Source: Edolisoma coerulescens (taxonomy: Eukaryota; Chordata; Aves; Passeriformes; Campephagidae). Taken from it: a DNA stretch of 64,000 nt. Numbering within the stretch: the first letter of the stretch is position 1; the number at the start of each line of letters is the position of its first letter. Position numbers and translations under genes: made by a program. The notes under the pieces were generated by a model that was not told where the DNA came from, did no database searches, and saw nothing but the letters and a program-made list of their open reading frames with translations. The stretch is taken from the NCBI GenBank assembly GCA_013397115.1, contig VWZW01007671.1, forward strand, positions 1,915,797 through 1,979,796, given 5' to 3'. Shown here piece after piece: positions 12,792 to 25,436 of this stretch.

Positions 12792-15700
12792 CAAATCAGG
12801 GTAAGATACAGCATCTTTAAAAAACATTCAGATAGAAACTACACTCCAGAGCTGTCAGAGTAGGATTAATCTAAATTTCTTCTTCTATTTTTTTCATCAT
12901 CTCTTCTATGGTTGGCAGATATAGCAAGGACATGAAAGTCATGAGCAGAATTTCAAAGCACAAAGCACACCAAAATACAGGAAACTAAGGCACTCCAGCC
13001 ACCCAAAGAAAAGTTCCATACACATTTTAGTACTTAAGGAGGTAGGTGCCACTACTTGCTGTGATTCACTTGCTTCCAGTGCTGTGGGATCTGTTGCATG
13101 GCTATTGGTTTCACTTCATTCACATTTCCTGTAAGGACTGGGCTCACATCACATAAAGAGTATAGTATTAGACACAGATGAAGGACACTTTCTGAAGCAC
13201 AGAACAGACAGTCTTTGCCAGTAAGACTAGCATTCCTGAAAGCTGTGTGACATCCAAAGCCATGATTACAGATTGACAAATCCTCTGAAGAAAGAGTGTC
13301 AGGTGTCTTCATCTAAGGCCAGGTTACAGTCTAGGAGAAAAATGACCAGTCTTGTTAGTCTAACACTGAAATAGGAAAACAAAGAATTATGGAAGGAAAA
13401 GGTCAACTTTTGCATGAAGCATTAAACTGAAGGTCTGTGTCACTCTCCACTCAGCCTGCACTCTGACCTTGGAGAAGGTTAACCCAGACATTTTTTATGT
13501 TCAGGTTTCACAGTTCAGTGTTGAATATTTGGGATCAAAGGAACACACCACCAAATTGAGCTAATCAAAGAAAAACACATTTAGAATTTTTTAAATGCAA
13601 TCAGAAGAGAAGGAGCTAACCTATGTGTGAATATCCATGACTACTGTAATTTTTCTTGGAAACTGCTGTGGATGCCATCCCATGTTTCCAATTATAAAAT
13701 AAATTGATTCTCTATTTTAGTAATTAAAATAAATCTAATAATTAAGAATGAGCAGTGATAGTCTGCTGGCATGCATTCTAAGAGAGGTCATTAGATATAC
13801 CTATTTTGATGATGGGGGCTTTACATTTAATTTGAAAAGTAGTTTAAGCTGTGAAGAAATATGCCGTAATTACCTTGAAAAATTACAATGTTTCTCTAAG
13901 ACCAGATGCACCAAGATCTTCACTGCAAAGGTGACTACTTAAATCAGTGAATGTTTTCAAATTTGTAATAGCTCAGGTAAAATTGTTTGAACATTAAGCA
14001 TTTATCCATAACAGCTTACAGATAGCAGTATAAATTATACTGATTATAAGATACAGACCTTTAAGTCAACAGAAGCATAACATGAGAAATTCATGCCTTG
14101 AAGGACATTATGCAGATAGGAATTGATGGATGGGACTGTACATAGAGTTTTCTGATGGCTGAGCCCGAGGGCATGCTGTGTCACTCACACGTGTACAGTA
14201 CTAAGTTGCTGCCAGAGATTTTATTTCTGCTGACTGCTTTCCTTTTCCTCTGTTGCAAATGACATGTTCCAGGCTGCCTTTCACTCCAGGTACCACATGA
14301 AGAAACAAGAGGCAGAGGCCCAGCAAACATCCTTAGTTTGTGGCTTGACAAGTCAGCAAATTGTGAGAACAGAGATAGACATTTAATTACATCTTCCACT
14401 CTGTAAATACCCCCGAATTTAAAAGTGTACACTTCTTTTACATGTTTGCTGTTAAAATCAACTTGATGCTCAGTGTTGAGAAACTAGTGTAGGCTTGTTG
14501 CTCTCATGCCTTCACTTACAGTCTTGGCATAATTGTGTCTTTCAGAAAACTACATCTATTGCTTTTGGCTGAGCATACTGACACTTCAGAGAACCTTTTA
14601 TGAATGCTGAGATATACTTAAACCTGCTTGTGCTCTTCTCTTTCAGTTTATTTAGGTACCTGAAAACCTCTGCAGAAATGGCTGAATAATTGTCTCATTG
14701 TAAAGTTGTAGTCCTTCTGGAGGACAAAAAGCTGCTCAAGCCAGCTAATGCTTACATTAATGTGACCATATTAATTACAGGAGACTAATTTAGTATTGAA
14801 GGTGTTACTGTTTGCACTTCAAAAATGTTCTTCTACATATATATGCTTTTTAAATTTTTGCATTATAATTATGTATTACTACCAGATTTGTGGTTAATTT
14901 TCTACATCTTATATCCTAAAACTAAGCTTTGGAAATGTGCAAAAAATTTCTTTTGGTAACACCAAAGATGGATGGGGCTGAATTATTTTCTTCTGAACTA
15001 ATCTGAACTCCCTTGATTAGGACAAATCAGAGCATTGCATGTACAAGGACTGTGGCTAAGTAGCACTTAGCAGCAAATTAAGGCCAAAAACTGTAGTCGG
15101 TTACAGTGCTTTTTGGTCATTGACTGAGTATCCTTACCAGTGATTTTCCCATATGATTTTGTGCATGTAGCTGGGATAATGGGTAAAAGCAATTTTTCTG
15201 TGTGCCATGTAGCATTTGTTCTAATGTGACTCATCAGTCTACTGTGCAGAGCAATGATACCTCAACCAGGTTGATATTTTTAAAGCTAATGAGCCACTGA
15301 TTGCTATCTGAGTGACTGAAGTTAACAAGACATGCTCTCTTCCAGTGATTTATAGTGATGAATTAATTAATATGATCCCAAATTCCATCTCCAGTGAAAT
15401 ACGTGCCTTTCCTGCCAGCTTCATAACACTGAGCAAATACTGAATACGGTGATGAATATGAATGAAGCTTTGTTAATGGTATGTCACTGTTCAAAAGACA
15501 CCCCGTGAATGTGTCCACACACTTACTTTAAATATAAAGGTGAATAAAAATATTAGAAGGGGAAAACAGATAACAGAATTCTGTGTGGATGAAATGAGGA
15601 AGGACTACAGAAATAATATGTTTATCTGAAGATATCTCTAAAGAAATCATATATGTCTTCCAACAATAGTCAATGGAGACCATTTCTAACTTCCCTTCAG

Positions 15701-18232
15701 AAATACTGTTTTAGAAGTTGCAGCTTTTGAACCATTAGAACTTTAAGGACTGGTGTTAAGCTTTTCTCATGACTGGAAAAATCATGTCATATCCTTTTAT
15801 GTTGATCTGTACCAGACAGCTCTGAAGACTCTCACCATGATGACACAGGATTTGAGTGCATCCCAGCACTAACACCTGTGCGTCCCCCGCTGACTGCATG
15901 CTGCTTTCCTGAGCACACACCCTATGACCTGGAAACCATAAGGCTCTACCATCAGTGTAGTCATATTCAGAAGGTGAGAAAGGAAGAAGGTTCTTGATTT
16001 TAAAAGTGTAGATCTAGATTACAGCCTCCTTTTTGCTTTCTTGCCCCTTCCCTTCCCTTCCCTTCCCTTCCCTTCCCTTCCCTAAAATACAGATAATTTG
16101 GTCCCAAATTAGTGTTACATCATCCCCAGCTTTACAAATTGCTGAATGAAATATCATAGTGTGAAACTAAGTATATGCAGATGGAGAGCAAGTCAAAAAT
16201 ACTCAAGACACTAATAATACAGATGCCTAGCATGGGAAATACTTTTTAAAAATACTTCCAAGAGGGACAGATACTGTAATGTTTATCTTTTGTGATCATT
16301 TCTGGTTATTTTTTTCAGTAAAGGAACACCTTTCTGAACAGGTCACAGATAAAAATAGGTAAGATAAGTCAGAGATAAAGTTTTATATTTCCGGTATAGT
16401 TCTGAAAGATTTGGGTTTTTATAAGCTGATGTTTAGATTGTATTATTAATTTGATAAAGTCATTCTTCTTGAATGTCACTCAGGAATGGGAAAATATCGC
16501 AGACAGCAGTGAACAACATTCATTAGTTTTTTTGGGTTTTGTATTAGTTATACAAACTTTTGCAATATTCTCAATTCCTCTGCTTTAACATTATTTCATT
16601 GCAATTTGATATTGCAATATTTAACCTAGCTATAATACTGGAAAATATATTACCATGAGTTACTCAGTATTAAGCATCTGATTAAGGTTGTTCCATTCTT
16701 GTCTCCTCTGATTCTAAGATTAACTGGAACATTATGGATGATTGATTGTGATATTTTTCAAAGAGAACTTGACAGCCTCTGGATGAAATTTGGTGTTCTT
16801 TATTGAAGCCATTCTGAGGAAAAAAAAAACCTGGAACCAACATAAGGAATTACTTAATCAAAATTCTCTCTCATAATTTTATTATGAGTTCTTAGGTTAA
16901 GAGTATTTTTCTGTTTTGGCTATTGTGTATTCTGATTCTGGAAAATTAGATACAAATCTAAGCTTTCAATAAAGAGCAATCTGATTGCCGTGGTTTTAGA
17001 AAACAGTTTTTTAACAGATGTGTTTTGAACAAATACAAAAATAATGACAAATTTAACAGATGGTGGAGATTTTCAAGAGTTCCATTTAAAAACAGAGATC
17101 CGTATATCAAATCTCCTGTCCCTAGGAGTATAATTTTTGAATGTTTGAATTTTTGAAGAACTTTAAGCTTTTTCTTTCACTTCTTCCATTAAAATACTTG
17201 TTAGGAGAAACTGAATTTGTGTAGAAAGATACATTAACCACACACCTTTCTAGATTTGAGAAATAAGTATCTCAGAACAAAACGTTAAAGCAAGTAAGTG
17301 GTCATGTATACATGAACATCCACACATTCCCTCATTTCAGAAAACACAAAATCAATCTGAGCCATTGTTGCTCTACATTGGGAATAGAGAGTGAAACAAA
17401 AGTCTGCTGGCACGTGTTGCATTCAATAAGGAGAGAAGCAAAAAATCAGTTTGTAGATGTGTTTCTTGACCTTGAACATTATTGTGGCTGAAAGAATGCC
17501 TCAGCCAGTGCAGTGTCTTCTCAAGAACCAGCTATTTTAACATTATTGTAACAGAGGCCTGTTTTCACTCCATCTTTTCAATAAGAAAAGAAAAAAATCA
17601 AGTACATTGGATATAGACACAGCCATGAAGTGGCAAGTATCTAGTTGTTCCTTAATGCATATTAATTAAATATTAATCTTATTATTTAGCTCACTGAAAA
17701 GCCAGTAAACATCCAATACTAAACCTTCTGTAATATAGTTTAGCTTAATTCCTTCCCTTCTCTCTCTTTTAAGCTCAGTCATTAGGATATTTCTTTTTTC
17801 ATGTAAAACATTGCACTTCAAATGGGATTACAATAATTAAATTAAAATGCAAAATCCAAAGAATAAATAAGACTGCCCGTAAGGAGGCAATAACTTCTTT
17901 TCTTTTTAATTCTTCCACCCTCCTTGTACCCCTTTAATGTTTTTCATTTTCTTCCTAATAAGTTCTCCTCTGAATTGTTTCCAAGATCTTTGGCATTTTG
18001 TTTTCGTGATGAAAATTAGCAAAACAATCCCTATTGCTTTTTACCAAACGCCTGATCATTAATGCATCTAATTAAGTTAAGCTTAATATTTTACTGTGCA
18101 AATTTATCCCCTGAAGCTTTTTCAGTTCCTCAACCTCAGTTTGAAATTCATTTGAACTTGAAAGAATAGAGGACGTCTCACAAAGGTCAGATGTATGAAT
18201 GCAATACATAAATAATATGTCTCAGCATTCCC
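12792..18232. other. AT-rich non-coding DNA, no gene seen
   Basis: No gene recognised. The longest open frames are 86 codons (13052-13312, minus) and 83 codons (14181-14432, minus). A pentanucleotide repeat at 16044-16083 is the only distinct structure I can point to. Confidence 0.6.
16044..16083. repeat. (TTCCC)n microsatellite
   Basis: About eight perfect TTCCC units make a 40-bp polypyrimidine tract on the plus strand. A purine/pyrimidine-asymmetric tract of this kind can form triplex DNA, but the immediate context shows no gene. Length variation between individuals is likely. Confidence 0.9.
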
Positions 18233-18553
18233 TGGTGGACTGAGTCTGGCTGGGAGGGAGTTAACTTTCCTACACAGTGCCGTGCTTTGCTTTTGTGGCT
18301 AACCCAGAGCTGATAACGCACCAGTGCTTTGGCTATTGCTGAGCTGGGCTCTCAGCATCAAAGCTTCCCCTACAGCCCTTGCCCTGATGGCTGGTAGGCT
18401 GGACGTGTGGAGGTGACACAGCTGGGACAGCTGACCTAAACCAACCTAAGGGATATCCCAAATCATATGATGTCTCACTCAGCAAAAAAAGTTGAAGGAA
18501 ATGAGGAGGAGCATGAGCAGCTGTGGTAATGGCATTTGTCATCCAAAGCAACC
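18233..18553 (+). mobile_element. Truncated LTR fragment, same family as 27975-28542
   Basis: Read on the plus strand this follows the order of a common avian LTR: GGCTGGGAGGGAGTTAA near the 5' end, then a GATAACGCACCAG segment, then GACACAGCTGGGACAGCTGA, then AAGGGATATCCCAAATCATATGATGTC, then ATGGCATTTGTCATCCAA. The minus-strand LTR at 27975-28542 has the equivalent blocks in reverse. The fragment stops before the poly-A signal and the 3' end, so it is 3'-truncated. Where the family normally carries a TATA box, this copy has AGCAAAAAAAGTTG (18481-18494), so the promoter looks dead. No retroviral coding sequence lies next to it. Confidence 0.7.
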
Positions 18554-21055
18554 CATATGCATGCTCAGAACCTGCTTCCTAGGACACGTCTGACATCTGT
18601 CCATCAATAGGGATGAGTGAACAAATTCCTCTTTTAGCTTTGCTTCTGCACACAACTTTTACTTTACATAGTAAAGTGCCTTTATCTCAAGCCATGAGTT
18701 TTATCATGTTATTTTCTCCCCCTGTTCTGCTGATGAGGGCAAATGAGAGAGCAGTTGGTGATAGCCAAGGTCAACCCATGAACCTTGGAAAGAAGGAGTT
18801 GCCTGAGAAGATAACCCCTGAACTTCACAAAATCAGGCAAATATATGAACTCAATGGATTTATTCTGAAATCATCCCATGAGCTCTATGCAAAGTCTGCC
18901 CTATGGATATCACTAACCTTTTGCACTGATCTTGGTCTGGATAGAATACCAGATTCCAAATAAAAGAAATATAAAGCAAAAGTAGTGACTTGCAAGCTTC
19001 TTGTCTTAAGGAGTAAAATCTAATCTTTGCACAAATTAGAAAAAGGAAATTTCACTGGAGATTTCAATAGATGTAACTAGTTATTAAAATAAATCAAAAT
19101 AAGACTGATTTTGATCATGTCATGGCTAAGCAAAATAAAGAAATTCACTGGCATCAAAGTTTAATGGGATTTATACTGAACGTATAAAGAGATACAAAGA
19201 GCACCGAATGAGATTAGTTTTGTGATCTTTGCAAGCATCAAGTTAATATTAAACAAAACAATCTGGGATAAATTTGTCTCTACCTAATAGGATTGCAAAA
19301 AGACTTGTTATAGATGTGTGTTCATTAAATTGAAGTACCACATCAGTTTTAGTTCAGATTTTCAATTTAAAAGAGACAAACTGTGTTTATTTTTTAAGAG
19401 ATAAATCTATATAAACATAATATTTTTTGTGCAACCTGGTTAAATCAAGAATGTTAGTAGTACTGCAAAAAGCTATTTTTCTTTGTTCAAAAGGAGGAAT
19501 AATTGAAATCAGTGTCTTTTTAAACTGCAGTTTCTGAATCTTTAAAGGATCTGCACATTTTGAAAGTGTAATCAGAGCGTAGAGAGGGGCTTGCTCTTCT
19601 TTTGTCCCCCTTTTCTATTATAATATGGGAAGCAATGTTAGCCAAAAGATGTTCTTGACCATCTGCAGTGTTGAATGAGCTCATTAGTGTCTTAGGTACA
19701 AGGAAGCAATATGTCAGTCATGAGACACGGCAGTTTTTGCATAAAACTGCTAAAGAACTGTCAGTCCTGTTTCTTCAAAGAACAACAAAAAAGCAACAAA
19801 GCAAAAAATACTGAAAGACATGTTGCTAGTTTATTTTAAAATGATCAGCAACTCTATAAACAGAGTACTATAAACCAGAGAGATAATCTAATTATCTTCC
19901 ATTAAAAATAGTCTTTTAACACGTTATAAACATATTGTCATGAACAAAATGCAAGCACTACTGAGAATCTAAATTAAAGAATTTTCAAAAAATGTAATTT
20001 TAAGTTTATTTAAATACTGGGCACAAATTATGTGGGAGAAAGGGTTGTTTTTCGGTAGACTGATTGATAATATGTGGTAGTCCAAAAGGCAGATAACTGT
20101 ATTGGGGAGGGTGACTGAAGTGCTTTCAGTTCTTAGCTACCGAGCTTTTACAGGCAAGAAAAAGAAATTATTTCAGCAGCCTTTATGTCACTTTGTGCCT
20201 TCTCATGCCTTGGGACAGTGAAGGCAGAGAGGATGGATAAGTTTTCCTGATCTGTGCCTGATGTATTCAGCTCTCCTAAAAGACTGAAGACACCAACCTC
20301 TTTCCAGCATAAATTACCAAGTAAATATTTTTTTATATTTAGGAAAATGAAACTGAAAAGTACTTCTAGCTTTTTCCTGTGTTTGTGCAGGCATTACCAC
20401 AGATAGACTGAGAAAATAACAACTGATAACTTCCTAGAACATTTTGTCCTGCTGCCTTTGGGCTAGAAGTGTTTCGATATTTTCCACATGCAGCTAAGTA
20501 CCTTCCTGCAGCAATTCTGAATTAACATGTTGAATTTCGATCTTTTATGACTCCCTAGTACAATCAAACACTGTTTCCATTATGCATCACCCATTAGCCC
20601 AAGGAGTTAAAACTCACTGTGTTTTCACAAGGTTTGAGACAAAACAGAAAAATCCTCCAGAAAAATCAAAGGGGCTAGGAATGTGAAAATCACTAGTCTG
20701 ATCTCTAAGCAGGCCTAAGCTTGTGTTTCAGTCTCAGTCATCCCATTAGTGTTTTTGAAATCCCCACAAAACTGATTTAGCTGACTTTGTTTTTATTACA
20801 GTCAGTGAATCAGAAGCTGCATCATTATATGTCATCATTTAATCCTTTTCACACTGCTTTCTAAAGGACTGAACCTGAAACTGCATTCTGACACCACCAT
20901 AACTAATTTCTGTTCTGTTTGCCACCTCTAAACACTGAGCAACTGCAATTTTAATTTCAAGCTCTAGCTGAATTATTTTAATTTTCAAAAATCTTAAAAC
21001 ACATTATCTTGAAAGAGTAACATATTTCTGTATTCTTTATTTACGTTGAAGTAAG
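18554..21055. other. AT-rich non-coding DNA, one 116-codon open frame
   Basis: No gene recognised. One open frame of 116 codons (18613-18963, plus) begins 60 bp after the LTR fragment. Its product has a hydrophobic first half and a charged second half, but I recognise no family and see no supporting context. A few frames of this length are expected by chance in 64 kb of AT-rich DNA. The rest has only shorter frames. Confidence 0.5.
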
Positions 21056-21190
21056 GTGTTTGTTTTGGTTTTGTGGGGTTTTTTTGTTTGTTTGTGTGGG
21101 ATTTTTTGGTTTTTTGGGGGTTTTTGGTTTTTTTTTTTGTTTTCTTGTTTTTTGGGGTTTTTTTTTGTTTGTTTGTTTGGGTTTTTTTTA
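21056..21190. repeat. G/T-only simple repeat (TTTTGGG / TTTG-like)
   Basis: About 135 bp consist almost solely of T and G on the plus strand, in irregular GTTT, GGGTTTTT and TTTTGG units. Open frames through it on both strands (103 and 84 codons plus, 87 minus) encode only F/V/W/G- or K/T/N/P-rich low-complexity strings and are not genes. The repeat ends about 15 bp before the first copy of the 1.84-kb duplication. A tract like this is hard to sequence and assemble, which fits a contig end nearby. Confidence 0.85.
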
Positions 21191-21204
21191 AGGTGTTTCC
21201 TAAT

Positions 21205-23045
21205 TTGGCACAGCAGGAAGATGGTGAGCTATGCCAAAAAATTCCATTCTCAAACAATTCTATGGTTCATTATTTTTCTTCCGGTTTTCTTTTGCACAGT
21301 GTCCTCCCCTGGGTACAGCATAAATAAGCAATATTATTGCAGGGATGGCCTATATCAGCTATCTTGAGACCACAAGACATATATGTATATATAAAATATA
21401 TTTATAAGTTTTATATTTTAATTTATAATATGATGATAAAAGGTACATGAGTCTATGACCTACAAAGTCAACAGAACTGGAAATAGTACTCTTGAGTTTT
21501 GGAAAAATCAGTGGATCTTAAGTATGTGAGAAAGTGGTTTGCAATAAATGACATTGCACTGGCTTGCACTTATACTGTATTTCTTTACTATGTAATGCGA
21601 TAATAAAAGTTCTCCAATGAGATTTAAAAACTCAGAAAAATAAGATTTATTAAAATAATAATGTGGTTTAGTATTGCAAGCACTTGAAAAAATAGAGAAA
21701 CTTATTACCAGAATAGTGTTTTTTATTAAACTGATTTTAAGAGAGATAATAAACAAAATAAAGAAACATACAGGAGAGTAAAGGAAGCAGTAACAGAAGC
21801 CCTTTTGTAAAGGTCTAAAAGATGATTTTATCTCAATGGTATGAATTTAATAGGGATATTTTCTTAATATGATTCATGCGCACCACAGTTAAGACATACT
21901 CTTGCAAATTGAATAAAGGTACTTTCCTATGACTTGAAAAAGCATGATAGCTTCACTAAATGTCATCTTCAGCTTAAAAATGAAGCTAGTGTTTAAAATA
22001 AAGGAATTATCTTTTTTTTTGTGAATTAAATATTTATAATCTTTTTTCATATAGCATACTAATTCATTATGTAAATTATGTCACTGAAAATAATAGTGTT
22101 ATTTTACTTGTTTTTAACTGCTTTGAACAAACACAAAGTTAACAGCATAAAAAGTTACAGGCAAGTAGTAGTATTTTTATCCTATGTATTGACTGCCGGA
22201 GGGAAGATAATATGCCCTGCAAATGAATACATTGTGATCCAATACCCAGAATCTGGATTTTATTAACCAAAAAACAGCTCTCTATTATATAAGAATATAT
22301 ATTTTGCATTTGTTTGTTTGCTTTTTTTGGTCTTGGTCTTTTCCAAAAAGAAAAGGACCAGCTAACTAGTTAGTTGCCATCTTGAGACTCTGGTTGGCTG
22401 AACAGTAATATTTTTATAATAAAGTGGTCCACTTGAAAAATAAATTAAATAAACTCAAAAGGTCAACATCTACTAAAGCAATGCTATGTTAAGTATAACA
22501 TATTGTTATATGTTCTTACAGAACCTCAGGCAGAGTTTCTATAAATAAGGGAGTGAAATTTCATCTTTGGGAAGTGGAAAAAGCATGCAGTAGTGCATGC
22601 ATCTTTGTTAGATATTTCTATTTTCTATAACAGTTCTCAGGAAACATACCCACATTTTGAGGGTACAGAGATCAGGTAGCAAAATGACCTATTAGAATTT
22701 ACACAATCTTTGTTTACAGAACACGTAGTTCTGAGTTCAAATGCCATCAATATCCTATTAACTTATGTCCTGAAGGAAAATGAACTAAAATGTAGATTCA
22801 AATAACAATCATTAATCTGCCACATATTCTGTCACTAGAAAAAAATTGCTATTGCTACTTTTTGTCTACCCTTGTGTAATAATCTGAAAAAAAGTGTGAT
22901 GCTTCTATGAGCTTTTGGGTTTTCTTATTTCTGTTTTTGAATATCTCATTTTTATGCATATGTCAAGCTGATAAAATGTGAACTTTCAATTTAATAAGCA
23001 GAGGAAGTGCATCAAAGTGCCATTGATCTTCTTAAGCAAATTTTT
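21205..23045. repeat. Direct duplication, copy 1 (1,841 bp), likely assembly artefact
   Basis: This segment is repeated at 23047-24887 with a constant offset of 1,842, so there is no net insertion or deletion. The matching starts at TTGGCACAGCAGG and ends at AAGCAAATTTTT in both copies, and open frames inside translate identically. The only difference I noticed is C at 21282 versus T at 23124, in CCGG/CTGG context. The copy ends directly at the single N at 23046. The content is AT-rich and non-coding, with a small inverted repeat GCATGCA/TGCATGC at 22583-22600. Confidence 0.95.
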
Positions 23046-23046
23046 N
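23046..23046. other. Assembly gap, one N
   Basis: A single N joins the two identical 1,841-bp segments. The sequence to the left ends with the same bases that end the right copy, and the sequence to the right begins with the same bases that begin the left copy. This is the pattern produced when two overlapping contigs are placed side by side instead of merged. Confidence 0.9.
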
Positions 23047-24887
23047 TTGGCACAGCAGGAAGATGGTGAGCTATGCCAAAAAATTCCATTCTCAAACAAT
23101 TCTATGGTTCATTATTTTTCTTCTGGTTTTCTTTTGCACAGTGTCCTCCCCTGGGTACAGCATAAATAAGCAATATTATTGCAGGGATGGCCTATATCAG
23201 CTATCTTGAGACCACAAGACATATATGTATATATAAAATATATTTATAAGTTTTATATTTTAATTTATAATATGATGATAAAAGGTACATGAGTCTATGA
23301 CCTACAAAGTCAACAGAACTGGAAATAGTACTCTTGAGTTTTGGAAAAATCAGTGGATCTTAAGTATGTGAGAAAGTGGTTTGCAATAAATGACATTGCA
23401 CTGGCTTGCACTTATACTGTATTTCTTTACTATGTAATGCGATAATAAAAGTTCTCCAATGAGATTTAAAAACTCAGAAAAATAAGATTTATTAAAATAA
23501 TAATGTGGTTTAGTATTGCAAGCACTTGAAAAAATAGAGAAACTTATTACCAGAATAGTGTTTTTTATTAAACTGATTTTAAGAGAGATAATAAACAAAA
23601 TAAAGAAACATACAGGAGAGTAAAGGAAGCAGTAACAGAAGCCCTTTTGTAAAGGTCTAAAAGATGATTTTATCTCAATGGTATGAATTTAATAGGGATA
23701 TTTTCTTAATATGATTCATGCGCACCACAGTTAAGACATACTCTTGCAAATTGAATAAAGGTACTTTCCTATGACTTGAAAAAGCATGATAGCTTCACTA
23801 AATGTCATCTTCAGCTTAAAAATGAAGCTAGTGTTTAAAATAAAGGAATTATCTTTTTTTTTGTGAATTAAATATTTATAATCTTTTTTCATATAGCATA
23901 CTAATTCATTATGTAAATTATGTCACTGAAAATAATAGTGTTATTTTACTTGTTTTTAACTGCTTTGAACAAACACAAAGTTAACAGCATAAAAAGTTAC
24001 AGGCAAGTAGTAGTATTTTTATCCTATGTATTGACTGCCGGAGGGAAGATAATATGCCCTGCAAATGAATACATTGTGATCCAATACCCAGAATCTGGAT
24101 TTTATTAACCAAAAAACAGCTCTCTATTATATAAGAATATATATTTTGCATTTGTTTGTTTGCTTTTTTTGGTCTTGGTCTTTTCCAAAAAGAAAAGGAC
24201 CAGCTAACTAGTTAGTTGCCATCTTGAGACTCTGGTTGGCTGAACAGTAATATTTTTATAATAAAGTGGTCCACTTGAAAAATAAATTAAATAAACTCAA
24301 AAGGTCAACATCTACTAAAGCAATGCTATGTTAAGTATAACATATTGTTATATGTTCTTACAGAACCTCAGGCAGAGTTTCTATAAATAAGGGAGTGAAA
24401 TTTCATCTTTGGGAAGTGGAAAAAGCATGCAGTAGTGCATGCATCTTTGTTAGATATTTCTATTTTCTATAACAGTTCTCAGGAAACATACCCACATTTT
24501 GAGGGTACAGAGATCAGGTAGCAAAATGACCTATTAGAATTTACACAATCTTTGTTTACAGAACACGTAGTTCTGAGTTCAAATGCCATCAATATCCTAT
24601 TAACTTATGTCCTGAAGGAAAATGAACTAAAATGTAGATTCAAATAACAATCATTAATCTGCCACATATTCTGTCACTAGAAAAAAATTGCTATTGCTAC
24701 TTTTTGTCTACCCTTGTGTAATAATCTGAAAAAAAGTGTGATGCTTCTATGAGCTTTTGGGTTTTCTTATTTCTGTTTTTGAATATCTCATTTTTATGCA
24801 TATGTCAAGCTGATAAAATGTGAACTTTCAATTTAATAAGCAGAGGAAGTGCATCAAAGTGCCATTGATCTTCTTAAGCAAATTTTT
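23047..24887. repeat. Direct duplication, copy 2 (1,841 bp)
   Basis: Second copy of 21205-23045 (see that entry). After the copy ends, the sequence continues into unique DNA (AATGCTTTTCCTC). Open frames inside (82 codons at 23350-23598 minus, 62 codons at 23920-24108 plus) are exact counterparts of those in copy 1 and are not recognised as genes. The frame spanning the N at 22978-23169 is an artefact of the join. Confidence 0.95.
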
Positions 24888-25436
24888 AATGCTTTTCCTC
24901 TCTAGTTGCTTTATATTTCCAGCAGGAAGGGGAAAAAAGAAATACAAGATGAATGAACAGGTTAAACCATAAATGACAAATTGAGTTCTGCCAAAACAAA
25001 TCATGGACTGTCCTATAGAAAACCACCACATCTTTCCAGAATACCTAGCCCAAAATTGAACACATTAGGCAGCTTCACACTATAATGGAAGCACTATTTT
25101 TTCACATTCGGGAATTTCAGCCTTTTCTACTGAATTCTTTTGTAAATTTTAAAATGGAGGCTGGAACTGGAACTGGAAGTTTAGCACATAGTTAAAATCA
25201 ATATAGCTTTACAATCAGAAATACCTAGGCACTGCCTCTGGAGAGTTGCCAACCTCATGAAAGCACCTGGGACAAAACTTTCAAACTGAAAAAAGTGCCA
25301 AAATGTGCAGGGAGTGGTTGTCATACAAACGTCATGAAAATTAAAGACACTTACAAGCCATTTGTACCAGAAGAAATATATCAAAAAGATCAAACTACAC
25401 CTACCTTATTGCAGGTGCCTGAGGAGCAGGAAACTG
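24888..25436. other. AT-rich non-coding DNA, no gene seen
   Basis: A short unique stretch between the duplication and the CR1 element. Two open frames of 67-70 codons on the minus strand are not family-like. Confidence 0.6.

Noticed and set aside
12781..12806. Splice-acceptor-like pyrimidine tract followed by CAAATCAG
   Set aside because: A poly-T run next to a chance CAG; no open coding exon with a donor follows.
20994..21367. Open frames of 84-103 codons through the G/T tract (both strands)
   Set aside because: They translate a simple repeat into F/V/W/G or K/T/N/P strings.
22583..22600. Inverted repeat GCATGCA/TGCATGC with 4-base spacer (repeated at 24425-24442), considered as a small hairpin RNA
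   Set aside because: The stem is only 7 bp with no extended pairing, and its second copy is merely part of the large duplication.
22978..23169. 63-codon open frame across the N at 23046
   Set aside because: It exists only because of the artificial join between the two duplicated segments.
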